From NCBI RefSeq assembly GCF_042453785.1, contig NC_091667.1, positions 32,356,001-32,420,000 on the forward strand: a stretch of DNA of 64,000 bases. The letters run 5' to 3'. A model generated the notes under the pieces. It saw only the letters and a program-made list of their open reading frames with translations, was not told the origin of the DNA and did not search any database. The translations under genes were made by a program, and so were the position numbers. The stretch is from Malus domestica (lineage: Eukaryota; Streptophyta; Magnoliopsida; Rosales; Rosaceae). Below are positions 1 to 9,504 of the stretch, in pieces (position 1 is the stretch's first letter; each line of letters starts with the position of its first letter).

Positions 1-384
1 TGAAAGCAAATGGATATTATGATGAACTTTGGACAAAATTGTAAAACCAACTAAAAACTGTAGAGTTAACACACACGCTTTTTTTGGGAAAAATTGAAAT
101 TATTTATTTTCATGAAATATTTTGCTATAGCATTAAAGGACACTTTATAAGACACTTGGAATTGGTTTTAACGTTTACGGAGTCTCAAATGTATTTTTAA
201 TAGAATATTTAAGTCGAAAACTAAACAATAAGTAGAATAAATAATAGCGATGCCCATCACACTCGAGAATATCAATGAAAAGTCTTACATGAATTCTCAG
301 AACCTCATGGCGAAGAGGAGATGAAAAGCAAATGGATTTTATAACGAACTTTGTACAAAATTGTAAAATCAACTAAAAACCATG
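1..384. repeat. Direct repeat pair at window start
   Basis: Bases 1-61 and about 322-384 are near-identical: both contain AGCAAATGGAT, then GAACTTTG, ACAAAATTGTAAAA and CAACTAAAAAC. The spacing is about 321 bp. Because the first copy starts at the very edge of the window, this could be the end of a longer tandem array. No gene is visible in this stretch. Confidence 0.7.
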
Positions 385-871
385 AGTGTACATGAAAATG
401 GTTAATTATAATCTTAAATTTGTGATTACGTATTTACAAGGGATTGGTTTTGAATTTCATATTTAATGGAAGCAGATCCACATGAATCGTTCAAATATAA
501 GCATATTGAGATGAAGATCCACCGAATCTACATTTTTTATCGGCGAGATTGAATCTGATTCACGTATTGTTATATGAGTAAATGTCACACGAAAAAGTGA
601 CTTTGCGTACTCCAACTGAGGGAAGAAATTCACCAAGAATCTTCAACCTCGTAGTTAAGTTTGCCACTTAATTATAAATTTACAAGCATCCTATGGGTAA
701 TTTAACCACTAAGCTGTCATCTGTTTCAGGAATACAAACTTAGCAATTTACGATCGAGTTCTTTTTTTGTTTGGTCAAATTCTACAACGAAGTTCATGAC
801 CTTTTGATTCAATGAATGTACACCAATTTACACTGAAACTCCAACAATTAATCTCTACTGTAGTATCCACG

Positions 872-1000
872 TTAAGGGGTAAAATAGTGAGCTAAGTCTC
901 ACAATGGACTAGCATGTGGTTCAAATTCGTTTTTGGGGAAAATCAAACATAAGACCTCTCACTTACAAGTGAAGATGAATATCACTAGGAACGAAATAGG
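872..1000 (-). mobile_element. SINE-like element (same family as 53870-54031)
   Basis: On the minus strand this stretch shares the order of blocks AGTGAGAGGTCTTA, then a GAATTTGAACCA block, then CCATTGTGAG and a GCTTAGCTCA-like block with the insertion at 53870-54031. That other copy has a tRNA-like promoter and target-site duplications. This copy is older and more diverged, and its ends are approximate. Confidence 0.55.
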
Positions 1001-2881
1001 AGAAAGTATACAGAAAATACAGTTCTTTTCTATTTTCATTAGTATTAGATCAGCATCTACTAAAATTTAACCATAGTCAATATTTTATTATCATACGAAA
1101 TCCCTAACAAATAGAGAACAACTTACATACATCCTCTGGGACGCTAATGGGGTGGCATCACATGCCAAACAAAATGTCATGTGTTAACTAGAGAAACAGA
1201 TAAAAATGGAGTATGATTCTCTCTTCTCCAAATTATTGTTTCCTTATGTTCCCTCTTATTTGAGTGGTTGCGATTAAGTTATATCAACATGTTGTGTTGA
1301 CTTGTTTATAAAGAGAAAAAGAAGAAGAAAGTGAGAGAGAAGAGGAGGGCAAGGAAGGAAATTTGGAGGTAAGAGAATGCTAACATAAAAATAACATGGA
1401 ACATCTAGGTGAGCAAAAGCTTCTCTGTCAAGTTTCAACTAACCTCTCCGCAGCAAAACAGGCTTTCTGATTGGGATGCTTGTCATCTTCCAACCCACTT
1501 TTATCAAGCAAACATGTGTGAAGTTAAAACAAGAAAAAAAATTTCAGTCCAGTATTCTTCTGTGACCCCTTGCTTCTTTGAGTAGAATTGTTCATTGGCA
1601 TTTCGCTTCCTTGAACTTGTATTTTTGTGAATTTAAAGTTATGATTAATTACTATATTTGATATGACAGTTTCAATTTTTGGCCACGACATTCTTGTAAG
1701 GATGATAATTAATGGTCAATATTTTTCTCTACTATATCCTATTTTTCAATTCGAGAATGACTTATATGTAACAAGTTTACAGTCATAGTAGCATACGTCT
1801 GTTCTAATAAATCAATAACATGTGTACATTTTTCAACACATGACGTTGTATTATTAAATCTAAACACATAACTCGTTTCATGTAAATTGTTCTCCTCCAA
1901 TTTGTACATTCATCTTGATAATTCTTTTAAATCATAAAAAACATGAAAATGTATATAAAACAATATAAATATATAATAACAATGAGATTTGAGATTCTAA
2001 AGATTCAAAACTAGGAGTGTTTATAAGAGTAAACAAGTTAAGAATGGGAGGAACAACACGGATAATGTTCTAGCACATTAGAGGCAACAAGACCTAATTT
2101 GACAAAAGTTAAAAATAAAAAATGCCATCTCTATTTTAAAGTGCCATAAGGTGTTGGGTTAGGCCATGCAGAGAGTGCAACCCTCGAGTTGAGTTGTCGT
2201 TGAGTTTAGAATTCTGAACAGGTTGTCGGTGCTTAACCAAAGGAAGCTAAAGATGACATCACGTCATCATGCCCCTTGTGCCTTAGGTTATGTCGGAACT
2301 AACTTAAATTCTGCTAGTAGACACGACATTTATCAATTGAAGTAGAAGTGACACCGTGAGTTAACTCTTGCAACTAATTTTTTATACATACTGATTTATC
2401 CAACTTAGCTACAGTCGAGAAGGTATAAAACCCTTATTTAATTAAATGCAAAATGGCATTATTTGACTGGTTATGTCATACTTTTCACCTCATAAAATTA
2501 CCACATTACACCAGAAATAAAAGAAGAATCCAGAAGAAGATAAGAAGGGGGAGAGAGAGAGAGGTTCAGCTGCATGAGTGGGCTCTTTCTCTCTCTTGAC
2601 TTGTTCACCAACTGTGCAAACTATGAAGGAGGAGATGACAGGTAGAAACTTAAATCATTTTACATTCAAAAAATAAAGCACAAACTTTTTTGCATTTTTG
2701 GACTTTAATTCTCTCTCCAAACTTATATTTTTGTCCTCATCTTATTCAAAATTTTAATTAATTTGTTTTCCTAAAGAGAAAAATGAGGGAAACAGTTTCG
2801 ATCGATAAGCCTTTTAAAAACAAGTGGCTGCACAAGCAAAAACAAGGGCAGCTTCATGCAACTTCTTAATTTTTTTGGAAT
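1001..2881. other. Gene-free AT-rich stretch
   Basis: No open frame, splice pattern or recognisable protein similarity stands out on either strand. The sequence is AT-rich with short purine-rich tracts near 1310-1370 and 2520-2570. It lies downstream of the zinc-finger gene on the minus strand. Confidence 0.6.
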
Positions 2882-3058
2882 GAGGATCCTCTCTGGATTC
2901 TCAAATCGTGTCTGTTTATCGTATATCGTACGGTTGGTTTTTATTAAGTACTGTTTATGTTTAATTTTAAATAAAAATATTTAAAATAATTTATGACTGC
3001 ATTATAAACGATGAACGGACATGATTTGAGAATTCCCAAAATCCTTACAAAGAGGATT
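2882..3058. mobile_element. MITE-like element with long terminal inverted repeats
   Basis: The left end (GAGGATCCTCTCTGGATTC, followed by TCAAATCGTGTC) and the reverse complement of the right end (GAATCCTCTTTG, then GAATTCTCAAATCATGTC) form an imperfect inverted repeat of roughly 40 bp around an AT-rich core of about 90 bp. There is no coding capacity, so this is a non-autonomous DNA transposon of unknown superfamily. Confidence 0.65.
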
Positions 3059-3060
3059 CG

Positions 3061-3180
3061 AAAATCGAGTTTAGCAATTTTGACACTCCCGGTTTAACTT
3101 CTGAATACCAAAATCGAGTTTAGCCATTTTGACCCTCGTAATTTAGCTTAAGAGAGCCAAAGTCGAGTTTAACTTCTAAT
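3061..3180. repeat. Short tandem repeat, period about 48-49 bp
   Basis: Three diverged units begin with AAAATCGAGTTTAG at about 3061 and 3109, and with AAGTCGAGTTTAA near 3159. Each is followed by a TTTTGAC or similar block. It directly abuts the MITE-like element at 2882-3058. Confidence 0.5.
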
Positions 3181-3505
3181 GACAAGAAGCTATATACTGA
3201 TACTGCCAAAATCGCTACCTTAATTCGTTCCATGCAGTACAAAGTGTAAACTATTAAAATATTCAAAAAAAAAAAAAAACTCCATTAAAATATCCAAAAA
3301 AAACCACTGTATAACATCCTCAACAGAGAAATGAGAAATTTCTAGTTCATGTTCATCAGTATATACACAGAAAGAAAACCATGTTTGGAAAACAAAACAA
3401 CAGGATGAACACTTTTTAACTTTTACCTCTCCAACTTGTCAATGATCAAAGATTTCAACTTTCAAATAAGCACTTGTAGTTCAAAAGCACTGTTTTTTTA
3501 CTGCA

Positions 3506-4459
3506 TTAATCGGAAACTGTTGAGAATTCAACCTGGCTAACCTCCTCTTCTTCCTCCTCTGGTGCAGGGAGATTGAGGTCAATGACCAAATTGTCCACAA
3601 AATTAGTAGAAGACGATGGCAAATTAACATTCCTAGTAGGGGCATTGGTGGTCAAATTGTTGTAGTAGTGTACTTTTTTGTGCCCACCAAGTGCTTGACC
3701 AGAATCGAACTGTTTGAAACAAACAGAGCACTCAAATGTCCTGTGATTCTCCACCACCGCCAAATTACCATTCTGCCCATCATCTTCCTCAAAATCTTCA
3801 TCTTCTTCCTCTTCATAGTCATCAAACACTTGGGTTTTCAGGATTTTCTTGTGACTCGCTCTGTGCCCTCCGAGCGCTTGATAAGATATAAACACTTTGT
3901 CACAAGTCTCACACTTGTACTTCCCCCGAGTCCGAACCCGAGCATGTGACCGAAAACCAAAACCGCCTCGGTCGTCGGATTCATCCTCTTCCTCCTCATC
4001 CGCGGATTCATCCACCCCATTTTTTACTTTTACTTTTTCCCATTTATCCATCGAGAGCATGATAAGACACATAGCCACATCTTCAGTTGAAAAAGCATCG
4101 GTAACAGAACTCACCTGCTCTGCCTCGAACGGCATTGTCAGCGACGATTTCCCAATCACTTTGCGGCGCCGCTTGGATCTTCTATGAGTTGGGTTTCGCG
4201 GGTGGGACTCGCTGTCGCTGTCTCCGCCATCGTGGACCACGGCTGAATCCAGAGAAGAATGCATGGCCCTGTTCGAAGTCGAAAATGGAGGGGACGACGA
4301 CTCGGGCGAGTCACTGAGTTGCTGATGCTGCTGCTGCGGCGGCGACTGCGGCTTTGGAGGGAGAGGAAGCTTGGCGAGGTGGGATCTCATGTGACCCCCC
4401 ATCGCTTTTCCATTGGAGAACCGCTTGTTGCAGATCTTGCAGATTCTCTGCTTCTCCAT
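3506..4459 (-). CDS. C2H2 zinc-finger protein, ZAT1/4/9-type
   Basis: A single-exon gene of 317 codons for a probable nuclear transcriptional repressor. Three plant-type C2H2 fingers are visible. Finger 1 is at residues 7-27 (C7, C10, H23, H27), with a KAMGGH helix. Fingers 2 and 3 lie near residues 180-205 and 240-265, and each has the plant-specific QALGGH helix. An EAR-type repression motif (DLNLP, within VIDLNLPAP) sits near the C-terminus. Acidic and Ser-rich linkers separate the fingers, and a basic stretch (RRSKRRRK) near residue 95 is a likely nuclear-localisation signal. The spacing of one N-terminal finger and two later ones, plus the C-terminal EAR, fits the intronless three-finger ZAT group known from abiotic-stress responses. 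The start is the ATG that places finger 1 at the extreme N-terminus. The 5' leader on the minus strand has a CT-rich run (about 4520-4538). No binding target can be read from the sequence. Confidence 0.9.
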   Translation of the reverse strand: MEKQRICKICNKRFSNGKAMGGHMRSHLAKLPLPPKPQSPPQQQHQQLSDSPESSSPPFSTSNRAMHSSLDSAVVHDGGDSDSESHPRNPTHRRSKRRRKVIGKSSLTMPFEAEQVSSVTDAFSTEDVAMCLIMLSMDKWEKVKVKNGVDESADEEEEDESDDRGGFGFRSHARVRTRGKYKCETCDKVFISYQALGGHRASHKKILKTQVFDDYEEEEDEDFEEDDGQNGNLAVVENHRTFECSVCFKQFDSGQALGGHKKVHYYNNLTTNAPTRNVNLPSSSTNFVDNLVIDLNLPAPEEEEEEVSQVEFSTVSD

Positions 4460-5260
4460 GGAAGATGAAGAGCACCAAATCTCTGTTTTCTCTCTCTAAA
4501 AACTGTGCGTTTGATGTGGGGAGAGAGAGAGAGAGGGGAGAGTGTGAAACTTAATAGGGCACTTAATATGGTGAGTAGGTGACAAGCATTTCTTTACGCA
4601 AAAGGAACAAAACCAGAAATATATGTCCTTCGGAGGCCGTGGCCATATGGGACATGGTACTTTGTATTTTTTGGTTAGTGCTTGAGCGCTCCTGTTATAT
4701 ATGTTTTCGGTTTTTTTTCTTTGTATATATGGTGCAATTATGATAGTATCCGACTCGCATCGGTGTAAATCTGAACGCATTAAGTAGTAAATTCAAATGC
4801 ATTCTCAAAAGAAAAATAAAAGTTCATTTTTTTCTGGACGTGGTTTGTATTTTCATATGTTTTTGCTCCTTTTTGGGTTGAATGTGCCTTTATTTTAGTG
4901 CTTATTTTCTGGTCAAATAATCTCCCAATGTGGATTACTTGCCTTTTATTCATAAATGATGAAATATGAAGTTTTATCTTGATTATAAGTGACCTTTAGG
5001 TTTCAAAATTATCCAAATGTGACTTTAGGTGACTGGTGATCAGTTATAAATAAAATCAAATGACACAAAACAACTTTCCTAATTTGAAGGATATACTTAT
5101 AATAATAGCTTTTACAAACGATAGTATTCGTAGGTTAAATTGTTGGAGGAGGAGATTGGTGGAGATCGAACCCGCACCAAATTGCATATGCATCGTTACT
5201 TTCTGCCACTGCGACAAAGTGGCATTTGCTACATATTACTAACTATTATGTGAACGTTTT
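4460..5260. other. Upstream region of the zinc-finger gene
   Basis: This holds the presumed promoter and leader of the minus-strand zinc-finger gene. A CT-rich tract (read on the minus strand) lies at about 4520-4540. No other gene is supported. Confidence 0.5.
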
Positions 5261-5494
5261 TAAGCATGGCCAAGTTTTATACATAATCACAATACGCCGT
5301 GTCAGTTGTAATGTGTCACGTAGACTATAGAATTACACGTCAATACTTGAATTTAAGTGACACATGAACGACATTTCTAAGCACTTCCAAGTTTTATACA
5401 TCGATCACAGTACGCCGCGTTAGTTTTAACGTACTACGTAAACTGCATAACTCCACGTCAATAACTGTGTTTAAGAGACTTGTGAACACGATTT
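5261..5494. repeat. Two-unit tandem duplication, period about 117 bp
   Basis: Unit 1 starts TAAGCATGGCCAAG at 5261 and unit 2 starts TAAGCACTTCCAAG at about 5378. Both continue with TTTTATACAT, ATCACA.TACGCCG, and ACGTCAATA followed by a TTAAG block. They are clearly diverged, so the duplication is old. Function unknown. Confidence 0.65.
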
Positions 5495-6639
5495 TCTACT
5501 TATTTTTTCTTTGGGAGGTACTATTTACCTAGTTAGGCTAGTTTAAACCATATTTTTTTACATTGACAGGAAAAGAAAAAAAAAATTGTGTGTTAAAAGA
5601 ACACACAACCCTACATGCACATATAATATTACCGGTAATTTGTGTAAAATAATTCTATAAATGTTGGAATCTGAATCTTGATAATCTAGAATTATGCAAA
5701 ACAACGGCTGTAAATTGGATTTAATCTCTGATTAGTTTGCATGGATTGGAAACAGTCTTCGAGAAAGGAAGCTAATTTGGATTCCTTAAATTACGAGGTG
5801 GAGTTTAAGTTGGACTGAATCACGACAGGAGTTGGGTAGGGCTGTCTTGGTACGATATGGGGCCGCGTGACTCGAAAAGTGTGTTTTGCTAAGCAAGTTG
5901 GACCCTAATTCGGGTCCAGGTGCGGTGCAAATAAAGCCTCGTATATGATAACGAGTCATGTTGGGATTTACCCATTAGTGTAAACTAGTAAATTTTACCC
6001 GCACGTTGTTGCAGGAGCGAAAATATAATTATAGACTATATTTTTAACATATAAATAACCAAAGACTAAGATAAACATGTAGAAAATGGAGCAAATATTT
6101 TTACAAAGTTGTCTAAGTTTATATGACTTACAGAAAAGACATTGTCAAATGCCTTGTCATTGATATACAAAAATAGCTAGTCAAGTATTCCTCATTGACA
6201 GTCATCCCAGTGCTTCATTTGTATAATTACTTGAACATGGAATATCTCATAAGAGCACATTTTCCTTTAAGCGTTCACTGCAAATAAAACAATTTGGATC
6301 ATCCGGAGGAAAAAAAAAAAGTTACAACTGAAACAAAATGTTAATACAGTTGTAATTAATTAGCAGTAATACTTTTACATGAAGGAATCGGACAGATGAT
6401 GGCAAACTACGATATCAATAAATGAAAAAAATTTCAACAGCCATCATTCATTTATATATAGGAATAATAAAATCCATTTGCATTAGCTCTGGATCAAGTT
6501 CAACTCAAGGCTACAAAAATTTTAAACCCAAGATTCAGATAGCATTATTCAACCCCAAAAACCAAATAGTACATTTAACCGACTTAACATGATTGAAGGC
6601 ATAAATCAAATCTAGGAAATTATACTCAACCTGCAATGC

Positions 6640-6710
6640 AGAAACGAACACTGTAGCTTATATACATTTTCAATGTCCTCAGCAAGTCCTCTCTCCAATG
6701 GCTCTGCAAT
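6640..6710 (-). pseudogene. Gene fragment similar to the U5 snRNP GTPase CLO/Snu114
   Basis: Read on the minus strand from 6710, the codons give IAEPLERGLAEDIEN. I recognise this as a conserved segment of the plant CLO / human EFTUD2 (Snu114) U5 snRNP GTPase, just before the VVSIDW-type stretch. It is preceded by a splice-acceptor-like TTTTGTAG, and the similarity stops at a GTATAT donor-like site, as expected of one exon copied with its intron edges. The neighbouring exons of that large gene (nearly 1,000 codons) are not visible in this window, so this is a fossil exon. The match is from memory of the family. Confidence 0.5.
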
Positions 6711-7660
6711 CTACAAAAGGTTTTTAGAAGATTATAATTTAAAAACTGAATAACATAAAATTTCTGAAATTAGGTTGCTTCTTATCATAGTTATTTTATT
6801 CTTCTTATTGGATGTTTCAACAAAGCATTTGATTGACAAAGGCTACACTGTTTCACAAAATGAAACAACATGATCAACCTACAAACAAAAGCATATCCAT
6901 CAAGAAAAGAAGAACATAAAATTTTACTTTAAAAAGAAAAAACGTGAAGATCACGAAGATTGTTGGAGACCGATTCCAAAAACAAATACAAACCTAGTAA
7001 AATTCAGCTCAAATTCGTGCAATATAATATAAGCCAAACAACCCCAATTTTCTTAGGAAACCAAGAAAACCCAAGAAAAAAAAAACGAAAATGTGAATTC
7101 CAAGATCTAATTAAAAGCACAGTGCAAAGATAAATTATATACCTAGCCCATAAAGGGTTTGCAAACCCCCACAACAAAACCCTAAAGTTGGAAGATAAAC
7201 GTTTCCTGCAACCAAAAACAAAATCAAATAAAAGATCCACACGCAAAATAGGAAAAAATAAAAAAAACACTTAGTAGGAATCGAATTTTACAACAATCAA
7301 TTAAAAAAATTTCTTACCAACCAAGCACAGAATAACGGCACACAACAACCAACGCACCCAAATCGTTGTGATTCCTCTGCGGAAAACAACGGGAAAAAAC
7401 AGATCAACCACCCTTCTAAACGATCGGATCGTGATAAAAACAGCGAGTCACACACAGAGAAACGCAAAGAGAGATGGAAAAACAGAGAGAAGAAAAGAAA
7501 AGGAAATGAAAAAGTGGAAGATGCTGGAAGTGGAAGTAAATGTGTAATGCTCTTCCAGTATCTTTCCTACAAAACGCAACGTGGCCAAAGCTCAACCAAA
7601 AACACCAAAAAGCACCTTTCAAACGGGAGCAACAGGCTGCAAACAAAAATGAAAGAGGGG
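6711..7660 (-). other. Possible non-coding or 5'-leader-like transcribed region
   Basis: On the minus strand, upstream of the CLO-like exon fragment, the sequence looks like a plant leader with introns. There is a CT-rich stretch (7640-7440), a donor-like GGTAAGAAATTTTT at about 7320, a polypyrimidine run with TTGCAG at about 7205, and a GTATATAAT donor at about 7145. No long coding frame crosses it. It could be the 5' leader of the decayed gene copy or a non-coding transcript. RNA data would decide. Confidence 0.25.
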
Positions 7661-7679
7661 TAAAACCGGATGGGCACGG

Positions 7680-8400
7680 TTAATGAACAGTACCCATCTG
7701 CTGAGCTTTAGTATATATAGAATAGAATATCATTTTTTATCCTTTTTGTGCCACAATCCTGTGGTCGGGTTGAATATCTGATATTTTTTAATCAGTTTTT
7801 CGTCCTACAACCGATTTTTTTATCATTTGTTTATCTTTTTCTGTACCACATATCATGTGTGTGGGTTTAAAAAACCAAGAACAGGTTAAAAGAAAAAAAA
7901 AACTTATGAAAAGACCTTGAAAACTTTGAGTTTTAATGATAAGGACAAAATAAAGGTAAAGTGAATATTATCAAGTTTGACTTTTTAATGTAAAAATGTG
8001 ATTTTTTTGTTAAAGTGAACAGTACTGTGAGTTTTTCGTTAAACTTTCCAAAAAAGGAAAGGCTTCACGATCACGGATGGTGGACACGTGGTGTAGAAGA
8101 GCACCAAACCGGCCTCACCATTTTTAATCATTTTCTTTCCCTGCTCTAATTTTTTTTATAAATTTTTATAGTTTGTCCTGCCACACAACATGTGGCCGGA
8201 TTTAATTCACATTTTTTAATATATTTTTTGCCTGCCATCAGTTGCTTTAAACACGATGACAGAAGAATGGCCTAGGAGGGCAAGGAAGTCATTTTACTGT
8301 AGAAAAGATGGCAAAAAAGTGGCTTAACAAAGGAATTGAGGGGCATTTTGGTCCGCGCACTGTCCGTGAACAGTACAACGTCGTTGGGGTTTTAGTATAG
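7680..8400. mobile_element. Composite repeat region with a nested MITE-like copy (7898-8050)
   Basis: Two related blocks (CCACAATCCTGTGGTCGG with downstream ATTTTTTAAT near 7752, and CCACACAACATGTGGCCGG with downstream ATTTTTTAAT near 8181) flank a MITE-like element at 7898-8050. That element has close relatives at 19569-19709 and 56991-57138. GAACAGTAC occurs near both outer edges (7685 and 8369). It looks like one older element split by a younger one. Confidence 0.45.
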
Positions 8401-8617
8401 GTATAATGTGTATCCGTGTTAACTCATGATTTGGAACAATATTTATAATAAACAAAATTTTAAAAGACGTTTACGTAGAGTTTTTTCTTGAAAAAAGATA
8501 TGTACGTCTCTTGTTTCATTAATATGTTCTCATATGAGAATAGGAACTTATCAAGAGTTTTAGTGTATCTGCCACAATTTAAAAGGGCGACATTAAGTTA
8601 ATAAAGCTCCTTGTTTT

Positions 8618-8750
8618 GTGATGGCCGGGGGAATAACGTCTATTGTACACAACCTTACCCTTATTTTACAAATAAGTTGTTCCCACAACATGAACTTGTG
8701 ATATTTTGGTCAAAAAGGAGCAACCTTCCCATTGCGCCAAAGCTAATCGT
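8618..8750 (-). mobile_element. Au-like SINE, minus orientation
   Basis: The minus strand reads TTGGCGCAATGGGAAGGTTG at the head and AAGGTTGTGTACAATAGACG at the tail. These are the hallmark blocks of the plant Au SINE (tRNA-derived head, then the GTACAATAGAC tail module). The copy is diverged. Confidence 0.55.
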
Positions 8751-8768
8751 TTGCAACAATTTTAAGTG

Positions 8769-8989
8769 AAAAATCAGCTTAGACACTCTTGTCGATTTTG
8801 GGTTGGAACATGGATCCCCAATGGATACTTATCAGCCCTCACGATATCAGGTAATGTTTTACGAAAGATTATGTTCCGATTTTCGGACTTACTGCAACAA
8901 TTCCTCGAAAACGTCAGATAAACAAAGCAATGCCAGAAGCTGGTAATGCTTGATCATGTGGGGGATTATATAGAATGTTTTAGGCTATT
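8769..8989 (+). pseudogene. SMC6 3'-end fragment upstream of SMC6
   Basis: Bases 8769-8880 match most of SMC6 exon 27 and the start of its intron (18925-19030). Shared blocks include GACACTCTTGTCGATTTTG, CAATGGATACT and CCTCACGATATCAGGTAATG. Bases 8943-8989 match sequence just after the SMC6 stop codon (GGTAATGCTTGAT, then GGGATTATAT.GAATG). The last coding exon (19165-19222) has no counterpart here. It cannot encode a functional protein. It is probably the residue of an upstream tandem SMC6 copy that was deleted. Confidence 0.8.
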
Positions 8990-9370
8990 GCGAAAATTGT
9001 AATGTGCTCGGATGTTTTTTACATGTCAGAGAATACTACAAAGTCCTAAACTCTTTGATTAGTTGTTGGTGGGCACTCCAAAGCTTCGTTTGTTATGTTT
9101 TCTTAGGAGAGACTGTTTTAGCTGGGATTACAATCCTATATTTAATGTTGTCTGAACTAACAAATAAATGTGATCAAATTGTGCACTCTTAAGTACATTT
9201 TCATGTTTATGACGAGAATTGAACTTAAAAGTATCTTATTTACGAACCCAAAAAAAAAAAAAAAAAAAACCCCGGACTCCACTTCCAACTTCCCCTAGAA
9301 CGTCAAAGCCCGTCAAATTTCTCCTCTTTGAGGGAAAAAGAACGCGTCACTCCCACGCCCTACTTCTCTC

Positions 9371-9378
9371 TTCCCGCC
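9371..9378 (+). promoter_or_regulatory. E2F-like site upstream of SMC6
   Basis: TTCCCGCC matches the E2F/DP consensus core and lies 127 bp upstream of the SMC6 start codon, probably in the core promoter or leader. The same octamer, in the same orientation relative to its gene, precedes SMC2 (42725-42732). Confidence 0.5.
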
Positions 9379-9504
9379 TAAATCCTCCAGAGTCCCATCA
9401 ATCAAGTCCCACCCTCTCTACCTTCCCGAAATACTCCGTCAATCTAGTCTCCTAGGGTTTTGTCTCCGACCTTCGCGAGAACGCCATCGCACTCCGACGC
9501 AGCC

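Noticed and set aside
9004-9192. 62-codon frame just upstream of SMC6
   Set aside because: Short, in decayed sequence next to the SMC6 tail fossil, with no similarity and no splice context. Possibly transposon debris.
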